Source: Jackrogersella multiformis (taxonomy: Eukaryota; Ascomycota; Sordariomycetes; Xylariales; Hypoxylaceae). Taken from it: DNA of 64,000 nt. Below are positions 10,554 through 19,942 of the stretch, in pieces. Positions within the stretch are counted from its first letter, which is position 1. Every line of letters begins with the position of its first letter. The notes beneath the pieces are model-generated. The model searched no databases, was not told the DNA's origin, and worked only from the letters and a program-made list of their open reading frames with translations. Position numbers and translations under genes: made by a program. The DNA lies in the NCBI GenBank assembly GCA_902806575.1, contig CADCXD010000006.1:186001-250000 (forward strand), written 5' to 3'.

Positions 10554-12426
10554 TCATAGAAGATCAAATTGAGTGTTGTTGAAATGGATGTCCTGGGTAG
10601 GAACTGTATACACCCAGGCGTATAGCAAAGTAGAAAACTTCATTGTCGGTATGGAAGAGAAGTCTGCGGCATGTGACTGTATGAACGAGAGTGTAATGCC
10701 TGCGGCTTCGCCTTTAAGGTGTTAGTAATTTAAAATTCATGTGAAATAATTATAACTTACCTAAAACAAGCAAGGCGAAATTTCTGGCACCAGAAGGAGG
10801 AAGCCCATACGAACCCAGCACAAGTGACACTGCTGGACACCATACGTATGGCCACCACGATGATACAGACGATTGGTTGAGTATTGAATTGCTGACATAA
10901 GCTGCCGAGGCAGCTGCAGTCTTCAGAGTGTCGAGGAGTTCGGCCGTCATGTTGCGCGCCTGATGTAGAAGGTTCGTGCTATCGTTAACTTCTACTGCTA
11001 AATCGTCTGACATATTGACGAGTCGTTGCATGCCCTGAAGTCGTTCTGTCAGTATCAATCAGAATTATCCCGCAAATACACTACTCACCTGCTCGAGATT
11101 GTTCTGCCTAGCTTCTAGCTCCGTTGCTTGAAGACGCGAAAGTTCCTAGGATTCCGTGTGTTAACTTTGTATTCAGATTATTGCAACATTATGACTTACG
11201 ATTTGCTTATGTAGATGCGCTGAAGACTCAGTGACTAACTCTATTGCCTTCACAGCTATGTTCATTGTTGACTCTGAACGTTTGCTAGCAATCTGCATTG
11301 AATGCTCATAAGTAGCCACGACTTCGGCCTGGCTTTCAACGACATTCTTGAAGATCACCTCAAGCATCTGCTGCAGGTTTAATGCATTCTCTGCTCCCGA
11401 ATAGACCGCGTCTGTAGTTTTCTAAAATCTAGTTAGTGTCGATACTCTACAAAATGTGAAGTCCAGTAACTAATGATTACCTTGACTGTCTGAACAAGTT
11501 GGCCGAGGAATAAATCCTCCACAGACTTCAAACTATTCTTCAAGTGGTCGACCCGTGGTGAAAGCTCATCAATTATCTCGCCTGTCACCTGAGATCGCAA
11601 GTCCATATCATTCATATGCTGCTCAAATTGCTTATCGACATCGTCTGTAAATCGGCCCATGATTTTTGTCAAACGCTCAAAGAGAAGGATGTGTTGAGCT
11701 GTAATATGTTAGTAAGGGTATAATTCCATAACGATAGAAATTCAGAGACGAGATACATACATTTTTCGTTGTCTGCTCTAGCAGCTTCGCAAAATCTCAA
11801 GGCTTTATGGCGATAACTGACCCAAGTGTTCTAGGCCGAGTCAGATTCACCTAAGCCGGTGAGACAACCGTCAATCTCTATGGGAGTAACATGTAGCTGG
11901 CCTGAATTTTTAAGAGGAAGCTGGCTTAGGACGGATTCTCGAAAGTTGGCACACGCTCTGGGAATCTGGAAACTTCCTCTCTCCAGATCGCAGATGGCCA
12001 GGCTTGCTGCATATGAGTCAACGAAATCTCTGATTTTCCTGCCACTATCGGTAAGAACAGTCGCATCATTTTTGCCCTCGAGGATTTCGCAGTTGTTCAT
12101 CAACAGATGTGCGGCTGTTCTATGGCACAAGGGCTCAGATTCCAGTTCTCGCAATTCACGTAAAGTCACTTCATAGGAGCTAGAAGATTTTGGCCTAGAC
12201 TCAAAGCTTTGTGACGGGATACCTCCTATGGTAGTTGGCTTAATGAGGTGTCCTTTCTCTAGATGCTAATTAGAAAGTAGGTGGTAAGGTTAGGCTGGGG
12301 CAACTCACCTAGATCTGGTCTAGACACACTACGCCATGAGAACCCGTTAGTGACGTGAGAATGTGATAGCATGAGGAGGATGACGACCCCCACCCAGCGC
12401 ACAGTGTCTCTTTGATTTGCCCTCAT
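10554..12426 (-). pseudogene. KAR5: KAR5/Tht1 nuclear-fusion protein with an in-frame stop
   Basis: The family acts at the nuclear envelope/ER during nuclear fusion (karyogamy). Seven exons fit with consistent phases: 12426-12309, 12258-11761, 11698-11481, 11421-11200, 11145-11089, 11034-10761 and 10711-10554. They total 515 codons, close to the yeast length. Features in order: a signal peptide (VGVVILLMLSHSHVTNG); a Cys-containing Tht1 block (ESEPLCHRTAAHLL, SYAASLAICDLERG, YRHKALRFCEAARAD); a long coiled-coil region; and two C-terminal membrane segments around WWPYVWCPAVSLVLG and ARNFALLVLG. Codon 182 (11833-11831) is TAG, in GESDSA*NTWVSY, while the frame continues coding on both sides. 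TGG is the likely ancestor. A longer intron using GTGAAT just upstream would skip the stop but delete a conserved block. So this is either a recent loss of function, recoding, or a sequence error. Confidence 0.82.
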
Positions 12427-13253
12427 GTTTCCTCGTTGTCTCCCCGGAAGATAGCTGGAAGTGAATTCAAGAAGAGGAAATAAAGGGTGTGGAAAATGAT
12501 GATGGTATGCGGTGAAAAGTAGTCTAAATCGGCTCAGACTATTGGCTGGATTGGAAAGACGAAAAAAGAAAGAGGATATTTGAACTAGTAAGGAATTTGC
12601 TCGTGAAGAAATGGAACGAGTGATCTACAACGCAGGTTGGGTCAGAAATTCACATCCCAGATGATCAGACGACTGTCACGGTAGCTTTCAATAGATATCA
12701 TGCCCTATTGGATTGCTTTCAATCAGAGGTCTGTTCTAAATTGAAGTGATTTGTTGGTTTATTGTTTTAAAATGATGATTGGGGATGAGGGAGGTAAGAA
12801 GTTATCGTTAACCTGGGTAGATCGGATTGGGAGAAGAGTAAAAAGATTGAACTTCTAAGAATTTCTCTAGAGTGAACTCCAGATTCGAAGTATCTACCTA
12901 GGTACCTAGGTACGTACTTACCTAAATACATAGGTACCTATGTAGGTAAGGCAGGTACGAATCGATCCTAACCAACATTCGAAGGAGAGGCAGGAGAGGC
13001 AAGAGCGTTCAAATGAATGGTAAAGGCAGTTGCGATACTCTTAGTATAAGATTATATCACTGTAATTGCATATTTGATGTATTTAAACAAAATACCCATC
13101 TTTCCAAAAACTATAATTGAAAACCACGTGACTCGATCCAATCTTTTCCCTGTATCGCCAAGCATCGCGAGTTTAAGCTCTGCAACTAAAATCTTAGGAC
13201 TTCCGAGTTCTGCGGTCAATTGATACCACCGTAGAAATTCCCAAAACACCACG
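12427..13253. other. divergent promoter region between KAR5 and mitochondrial uL6
   Basis: KAR5 is transcribed leftward and the ribosomal-protein gene rightward, so regulatory DNA for both lies here. A TACCTAGGTA cluster sits at 12894-12957. An antisense open frame at 13052-13465 overlaps the uL6 exon and is not supported. Confidence 0.55.
12894..12957. repeat. cluster of CTAGGTAC / TAGGTA palindromic motifs
   Basis: Two tandem CCTAGGTA units are followed by spaced ACCTA / TAGGT inverted pairs, including an ATACATAGGTACCTATGTAG-type palindrome. It lies in the shared promoter of KAR5 and uL6m. Confidence 0.8.
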
Positions 13254-14063
13254 ATGTTGGCACCGAGTAGAGGCAAGGCTCTCCCTCGAGCTCTTGTGAG
13301 CACCAATGCAGCCGTCACGCTCCCGGCTTTCCTCGTGCCAGCCTTCCAAACAGCTGCACCGCGACGCCAGTTCTCGAATACATCGAATCGGCCTTCGAAG
13401 CTCGGCCGAACACCGATTTCAATCCCACCCGGTGTCGAATTGGCCATCAGCGAGCCTCTGATCAAGAAAGACCTTACTACCTACCTAAGGATACCGAAGC
13501 GTACAGTTACCATATCAGGGCCGTTAGGGAAGCTCGACTTGGAAATTCCGCCGTACCTTACCGTCAACCACGACGAGGCGTCGAGGAGGGCGGTGCTTAG
13601 CATTGAGAATACCAATTTGAAGCAACAGATGGAGATGTGGGGTATGTACAGAACTCACTTCACATGAGGTCTGGGTCTAACTTAGGACGAACTAGGAACC
13701 ACATGGGCGTATCTAAACCGACACATTATCGGCGTATCAGAAGGGCACACGGCCGTCTTGCGACTTGTGGGCGTGGGATACAGGGCGGCTATCGAGGAGC
13801 GACCGAAGAAGGCTACGTATCCAGGCCAGAAGTTCGTGTGCTTGAAGCTCGGTTTCACGCACCCCGTGGAAGAGCCAGTGCCCTTCGGCATGAAGGCCAG
13901 CACGCCCCAGCCGACGAGAATTCTGCTCGAGGGCATTAACCGGGAGGAGGTCATGTCATTTGCAGCCAGGATACGTCAGTGGAGACGGCCGGAGCCATAC
14001 AAGGGAAAGGGTATATTCGTCAACGACGAGACGATCAGGCTCAAGCAGAAGAAAATCAAATAG
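13254..14063 (+). CDS. MRPL6: mitochondrial large-subunit ribosomal protein uL6m
   Basis: This is a component of the large subunit of the mitochondrial ribosome. Exons 13254-13641 and 13696-14063 give 251 aa; the 54-base intron has donor GTATGT and acceptor ACTAG. With this acceptor the join reads MEMWG-TTWAYLNRHIIGVSEGH, whereas the nearer CTTAG acceptor breaks the frame. The N-terminus is rich in Ala, Arg and Ser with few acids, as expected of a mitochondrial presequence (MLAPSRGKALPRALVST). L6 landmarks are GRTPISIPPGV, VTISGPLGKLDLEIP, LRLVGVGYRA and the basic C-terminal PYKGKGI...RLKQKKIK. It converges with HAL2, whose stop lies only 110 bases away. Confidence 0.93.
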
Positions 14064-14173
14064 ACAGTCGGATCTATTTTTCAGACGTGTATCTATGTAC
14101 TATACGAAGGCAGATACCCGATCAAAGGAAATATGCACTTTTATGCATGATCTATCTGTGATGTACATACACT

Positions 14174-15415
14174 TTATTTTTTAGAGAGCACCTCCTGAAC
14201 TACCTTAAGAACCTCCGGATGAGTAGCAGCGGGCGCGGCGACGACACCCTTGTTGTTAGCCAGTGTTCGTCCGACGGTAAAGTCTAGTCGCTTGCCGTGG
14301 ATGTCTGTTACGGCGCCACCAGCTTCCCTGACAATGAGGTCGCCGGCGGCGTGGTCCCAGATCTTCTCCTGGTAGGTTGCGCTGACAGGTAATCGCAAGT
14401 AGATATCGCCAGCGCCTCGCGCGATAGAGGCATACTTGGCTTGAGAATCCATCCTCACGCTAGGGTTCGTGATTCCGAGAAGCTTCGCAATTTCAGCCTG
14501 ATCTCCGTGCGACGAGTGGCCCGCCTCCACACTCTCGCAGAAAGTCGCGGCAGCGATGTCGGGGATTGCCTTCATGGAAATGCTCTTCTCCTTAGCGAGA
14601 GTACTGGTGGTTAAGAGGCGGCTCGTGGCGCCCTGGCCTAACACGCCCGAGAAGAGAACACCCCGGCCCTCGTCAGTCTGGCCAGACTCCATACTTCCTG
14701 TCAGCGGAGCGGCATCGTCAATAGGGAGGTTAGGGCAGCCCAGAACTCCGACCTTGACATCTCCATCCACTATCAGAGCAAGGCACACAGCATACTGGCC
14801 ACCACGTAAAAACCCCTTGGTTCCGTCGATAGGGTCAATAGCCCATATGCGGCCCTTAGCACCACCGTTGCTATTGCCGTAGTCAATCATGGTCAACATT
14901 GCCTCTTCATCATGGATAGCTCCACCAAGCAGACTCTCAGCCTCAGGATCAGCGAGCTGGGTAGTCTTGACCAAGTCCCAAATCGTCTGTTTCAAATTGG
15001 TGTCCTGGCGCAGCTGAGCGGCCTCCTCTTCAGCAACGATCTCATCATCTGGAAAGTTGGCCTTGAGAGCACTGATGATGAGAGCCTGGGCACCGAAATC
15101 GCCGATGGTAACGGGTGATTTGTCCTCCTTAGAGACGGTGCCTTTGGCCTTCTCGTGGAAGACTCGCTTAGTCAAGATAGCAGCACGCTGGACAGCCAGC
15201 TGGGCCACTTCAAGCTCTTGGGCGTATGACGACATGTTGCTAGCGAAGATTTGCTGACGAGTGACGGGTGAAAGATGCAGGGATAGCGACGCAAGGCGGG
15301 GCAAAGCTCGAGATAGAAATATCGCCAGGGTCACAATTAGGAGAGACGATATGAAGAGATTTTTTTTTTTAGATGTAGAAGTGGAAATAGCTTTTTTATC
15401 CTCTTTAGTCCTCAT
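14174..15415 (-). CDS. MET22: 3'(2'),5'-bisphosphate nucleotidase (HAL2/MET22 family)
   Basis: The family hydrolyses 3'-phosphoadenosine 5'-phosphate to AMP and clears this by-product of sulfate assimilation. It is Li+/Na+-sensitive and linked to salt tolerance. The sequence shows the inositol-monophosphatase-fold metal sites: EEEA, the WAIDPIDGTKGFLRG box, and WDHAAGDLIVREAGG near the C-terminus. There is a single exon. The longest frame starts at 15415 and gives 413 aa, with a basic leader and a hydrophobic segment (NLFISSLLIVTLAIFL). The start at 15235 (MSSYAQELEVAQ, residue 61) gives 353 aa, the usual length and start context of soluble homologues. The extension would imply a membrane-anchored form. 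I favour 15235 as the main start. Confidence 0.92.
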   Translation of the reverse strand: MRTKEDKKAISTSTSKKKNLFISSLLIVTLAIFLSRALPRLASLSLHLSPVTRQQIFASNMSSYAQELEVAQLAVQRAAILTKRVFHEKAKGTVSKEDKSPVTIGDFGAQALIISALKANFPDDEIVAEEEAAQLRQDTNLKQTIWDLVKTTQLADPEAESLLGGAIHDEEAMLTMIDYGNSNGGAKGRIWAIDPIDGTKGFLRGGQYAVCLALIVDGDVKVGVLGCPNLPIDDAAPLTGSMESGQTDEGRGVLFSGVLGQGATSRLLTTSTLAKEKSISMKAIPDIAAATFCESVEAGHSSHGDQAEIAKLLGITNPSVRMDSQAKYASIARGAGDIYLRLPVSATYQEKIWDHAAGDLIVREAGGAVTDIHGKRLDFTVGRTLANNKGVVAAPAATHPEVLKVVQEVLSKK

Positions 15416-16292
15416 ACGGTATTACTTAACAAGCAGATCATCCAGGTAGCTAGATGCACGCTTGCCTGCAGAAATCCCAATTTTGCGGGTTCGGTGTTGT
15501 TTAAACTGAGTCCCCGCGATTTCTAGGTCACGTAACGGGATCTTGCAGAAATATTTTATAGTGGAGTGGCTTTGATCGATTCGATACTTTCAAGATTCAC
15601 GGTACCTAGGTAGTCAGTTGTGCTAATGTCGGCCTCTGTATACACTAGTGGCACCTACCTGGTACTTTAGGTATTTTCAATGTTCCAAGGTTTTCTTTAA
15701 ACAGGGCTGTCTCACTAACGGTTATTGTTCTTGTAAAGTCGCAGTCGCAACCCGATGTCCTCCAGGAAAGTAGGTAGCTGCTGCCCTGGAAGAAAGAAAA
15801 TGTACAGCGTCTAGGTACCTAGGTACCTAGGTACCTGTGGTAATAGTTACTCCAGGTCCCTTAGATAGGTGGGTACTAGCGGTTGAAACCCCTACCTTAC
15901 CCTGGACTGTCACCCATCCGACAGCCGTAGCTTACGTAAAAGGGAAGAAAGAAAACAATCACTGGGCAGTTACTTACTTCGTACCTCCTGCTTTTAAACA
16001 ACATGCATATGGATTGAATCGGCAACTCCTTTTTTTAACTAAACCTAATACAACTAGCACTCCGTCGATTAACACAGATACAATTAAATTACTTGACCAA
16101 CTTTATACGCGATCTCTACAACCCAGAAAACCAGCAACCCAGCTACCCAGCCCGACGACCCCAAGAGACCAGGAAGTAGTACAGCCTATCCTCTCCAAGA
16201 TTGTTGCTAGTTGCTACCTAGCTCTACACTGCTACAGCCATCTTTAATAATACCCTTGTTGGTAGCCCGGCACTCTATCGAATCACCTAACC
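15416..16292. promoter_or_regulatory. divergent promoter between MET22 and RSM1
   Basis: The genes point away from each other. The stretch holds a three-unit CTAGGTAC array at 15811-15836 and smaller copies at about 15601 and 15655. A plus-strand open frame at 15837-16247 has no domain and probably represents RSM1 leader or promoter DNA. Confidence 0.5.
15811..15836. repeat. tandem (CTAGGTAC) array, about three units
   Basis: A perfect period-8, fully palindromic array, one of the longest uninterrupted examples in the window, placed in the middle of a divergent promoter. Confidence 0.9.
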
Positions 16293-17929
16293 ATGAATGC
16301 TACCAAGCGAAAATTCAATGCCTTACTACAAGGGATCGGCGCAAAGCCAACACCTCCGTCACCAGCATCAAAAGATGAACAAAACAACAGCTCTCATTTA
16401 CAGCCAAATCGTCCTTCCACTCCAAATTCCACTCTAGCGCCCGACGACACATCGACCCCGACCAAAGAAATGGCTACCACAGGCATACCCTCAACCCCTA
16501 GCGATCTGTTCAAGCGCCGGCGCGTAGGCCTCGTTGAATCGCCGACGAAATCACCGACGAAAAATGAAAAGTTGGTCGGGACTACCATTTCGAATGTGGT
16601 GTTGAAGAAATGGATGCCGAATGGCAACGCCGTCTCTCCAAGCAAGGAATCGAAGAAAGAACCGCCAAAATATTGCCCCAGCGATCGCGACGAGTTGATA
16701 AGGCGACTTAAGACATTTCAAGAGCTGACTGAATGGACGCCGAAGCCTGATAAGGTCAACGAGATCGAATGGGCTAAGAGGGGCTGGGTTTGCCAGGGAA
16801 AAGAACGTGTACAATGCACGTTATGTCACAAAGAGCTGGTAGTCAAGATAAACAAAAAAGAGGTTGACGGTACAGAGGTCCCGGTCCTTGTAGGATCAGA
16901 TATCGAGCAGGCTTTAGTGAAGAGATTTGTTGAAATGATCGTCGATGCCCACCAAGAAGATTGCTTGTGGAGGAAACAAGGATGTGATGGTAAGAAAAAA
17001 TACATCCATTTTACTTCTTGAGGACAATTATATTTGCTAACTATGGAATGATAGACACTTTGCTTAGACTACCCTTGACGAGCCCACCAAGTGCTCTAGC
17101 CTCTGTACGCCAAAGATACGATGAACTTTGCGCAAGACAGTCATTTCTTCCCTACCTCTTCAACCTACGTCTACCTGCAAGCCTAGATCTGCAAGCCGTC
17201 CAGTCGCAGCTCACCCCAGCTTTCTTCACCCAACCTCCGCCGCCAAGCACAAACCCTTCAGCCCTAAACGACGTAGCTATTGCTCTTGCTCTGACCGGCT
17301 GGCAAGGTCTCACAGACCCACGTGTTGGTGCGGTGCCAAACTCGGCAACCTGCGCTACGTGTCTGCGTCGTCTTGGCCTATGGATGTTCAAGAGCAAGGA
17401 GGTGGACGAGGCAACTGGGCAGATCCTCGTTCCGGCGCCGATGGATTATCTCGATCCTGTGCGCGAACACCGATTCTTCTGTCCTTGGCGGAATGCCAGC
17501 ACCCAGCACAACCCCGGTGCCAAGACGGCAGACAACAAGACTGCTTGGGAGGTGCTAGCACTAACAATTAAGAACAACGCCTATCTTCACACGCAGGCGG
17601 AGAAGGGTAAGCATCGCAATATTCTGCATCGCCCCACGGCCTCAGTCCCGTCCACGCCGTCTAAGGAAGGGCGGGCGGGGGATGGGGGCTCACCTATGCT
17701 AGGGCCAGGTATAGTGGGTGATGACGATGAAGATCCTAGCGCCAGGGACGCTAAGGACAAGGAAAGATGGGCGCGGCTGAGAAGGGTGAAGAGCTTGTTC
17801 AATACGAAAAATGGGAAGAGATTGCAACGAACACCGTCCCGCCCGGACACTGGTGCTTCAAGCCGCCCCCCTACCTCGCACTCGAGACAGGCCAGCGTAC
17901 CACCTGAGACGGTCGGAGAGAAGAAGTGA
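16293..17929 (+). CDS. RSM1: C3HC zinc-finger / Rsm1 nuclear protein (NIPA-like)
   Basis: Homologues of Rsm1 (fission yeast mRNA export) and animal NIPA carry a C3HC zinc finger followed by a second Rsm1-type zinc domain. Exons 16293-16989 and 17055-17929 give 523 aa; the 65-base intron has donor GTAAGA, branch GCTAAC and acceptor GATAG, joining QGCD to DTLLRLPLTSP. The first domain spans about residues 125-235 (GWVCQGKERVQCTLC ... HQEDCLWR). The second has CATCLRRLGLWMF ... VREHRFFCPWRN. The N-terminus is Pro/Ser/Thr-rich with a KRRR basic cluster. The C-terminal tail is low-complexity and basic, with a likely nuclear role. Confidence 0.85.
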
Positions 17930-19526
17930 TAGGGGCATATTCTCGTTGTTTGGTTATTCGACTATTTGGTTTTTGACTATGGCTGGAGGCGTTTACTTTA
18001 CCTGGTTTAGTAATTGTTGCGAGATACCCAGCTTACTTACATACATACATCCCTAATCATTAATATGATATGGTACTGACTCGAAACTGTGGCGCCCCTA
18101 CTCCCTTGATGATCATTACTTCTTCCATAGGGGTCCTTTCAGCTCAGTTTTTGCTAATCATATCTTGGTGTTGCCTCATTCTACAAGAAATCAGCCTGCC
18201 TTTGTCTTCAGAGCAATATTTAGAGACTTGATGGTAAGTGAATATGACAAACGACATGTCTGATGAATCAGAGAATACGTATTAGTGAACATTGAATTTC
18301 ATTCACATTCAGCTGAAGCATTCAGGGGAAGGGAGAATATAAGGGGCTAAGATTGAAACAGCAACAATGACTAGGTACTCGTTAATTGATTATCCAAGTC
18401 TGCCTTAGAGGTACCTACCCACTAACTAGGTACCTAGAGATGCCTACCTAGGTAATCAAATTGATCCACCTATGGAACATTGGAAGTGTTTATGGAAAGG
18501 TTCTTCAGATGTGCAACTTCTCAATTTAGTTATTAGGTAATCCTTAATGTGACTGTACTGTATACCTTCCTAGGTATTTAGCAGGAACGTTTGAAGTATG
18601 GGGTAGTACAAGCCAAGGCTAAATATTTAGAATGAATTCATGGATGCGTGTACAAGCTTACCTTTCTTCACCTACCTACATGTAGGTAGGCACTCTTATC
18701 AGAATAACGTAACATTTCACTCCACCCTACTACCGCCGCCTCCTCCGGCATCTGCTATTCTACGCACAAGTATCGCAACCTATTACCACCTTGCTTATTA
18801 AATTAGGAATCAGGGTATCTTGCGACTGCGGAAAGAACAAATCTAATGCAAGAGGATGGGGCATCATGCCGAGCCGACTATGGTCATCCGACCAACGAGA
18901 TGATGCCTGATCACGTTTGCAGCCGACGCTCTGCGGCTTTTGTGCGTGAAAACCAGGGTCATTCATGGCATACAAGCAAACTCATCATGCCCTATTCGTT
19001 CCCAGCTTCCGTCCAACGGAAGCCGGCTTACGGCACGATCTCTGTGTGGCTACATCCTTCCCGGAGCCGTTAGCTTGCACCCCACTGATGCTGTCGAGAC
19101 CTAGTTAGATTCTAGTTCCCCCTGGCACTACTGTCACCTGTCGAGGTGGTGGAAGATTTGATATGTTATGTCATATTAAATTCTATCTCGATGTGACCTC
19201 TCATAAGCTGGGAACTTGAGGCGAACTGCTGCCACGCCGAGCCATGCGTCACAGAATGGCGGCCAAGATCCGTGAATCGCAATTCACCGCCAGGGAGTTG
19301 CGATGCTATACTGAACCGAAATGACCTATCAAACCTTCCAAGGCTTGAACAATTGTGGAGGGAAGTTGCTGCGTTGTTTGTGTGTGAGATTGCTAGACCA
19401 TGAGTATGAGCTTACAGCTCTCTCCTATTTTTAAGCATGGTGAATCACAGAGTAAGGCGTTCCAGAAGCATCGCATATATTCTCTTGCTTCTATTTATCA
19501 TTCCAGCTTCTGGGTTGCCCGTATAT

Positions 19527-19536
19527 TTAAAGCTGT
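19527..19536 (+). promoter_or_regulatory. putative Ace1/AceA-type metal-response element
   Basis: TTAAAGCTGT matches the fungal copper-responsive consensus HTHNNGCTGD, about 410 bases upstream of the copper ATPase start. The consensus is loose, so a single match means little. There are three on this strand in 420 bases. Confidence 0.3.
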
Positions 19537-19691
19537 TATCATAATTGGAATCAGGTATTCTCCAGTCTCAGCTCCGTATGAGCAAGGTCAAGCAGACAGA
19601 CATACCGTTGTACTTCCCCAGGTCTTCTCTTCAATTTTCCATTCACTGGTGGAGTTGACTCCTCCTGCTATACTGGCACTTACATATACCC

Positions 19692-19701
19692 TTCAGGCTG
19701 A
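19692..19701 (+). promoter_or_regulatory. putative Ace1/AceA-type metal-response element
   Basis: TTCAGGCTGA matches HTHNNGCTGD, about 245 bases upstream of the ATPase start codon. Confidence 0.3.
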
Positions 19702-19833
19702 ATTACTGAATTACACAGTCCTCGCGTACCGACGTCCGCATTTCCCAGAACGGTCTCCCATTTTAATATAATTCCAGCATCCGCACGCGGTATTTATTAT
19801 CGGTCACCCTAGCTCCTGTACGTCTCCGCCTCG

Positions 19834-19843
19834 TTAGAGCTGT
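19834..19843 (+). promoter_or_regulatory. putative Ace1/AceA-type metal-response element
   Basis: TTAGAGCTGT matches HTHNNGCTGD, about 100 bases upstream of the ATPase start codon. Confidence 0.3.
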
Positions 19844-19942
19844 CCGTATCCAGCAGGGCCAAGGGTATAATCACCATCCGCGCAGGTCGCATCTCTGAAT
19901 ACTCCTCCCTCCCGAACGGTTGACGGCACCAACTATCCAAAT

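Larger units (their letters stand above)
17930..19942. other. 2 kb gap upstream of the copper ATPase
   Basis: It contains TACCTAGGTA motifs near 18410-18455 and 18570 and a TACCTACATGTAGGTAGG palindrome near 18670. Open frames at 18846-19073 and 19400-19771 show no domain and are not called. The last 450 bases hold putative metal-response sites. Confidence 0.5.

Noticed and set aside
11840..11866. A 20-base mini-intron (GTGAAT ... CCTAG) that would remove the KAR5 stop
   Set aside because: Far shorter than any functional fungal intron.
13686..13695. Earlier acceptor CTTAG for the uL6m intron
   Set aside because: It shifts the frame; only the next AG (ending at 13695) restores the L6 sequence.
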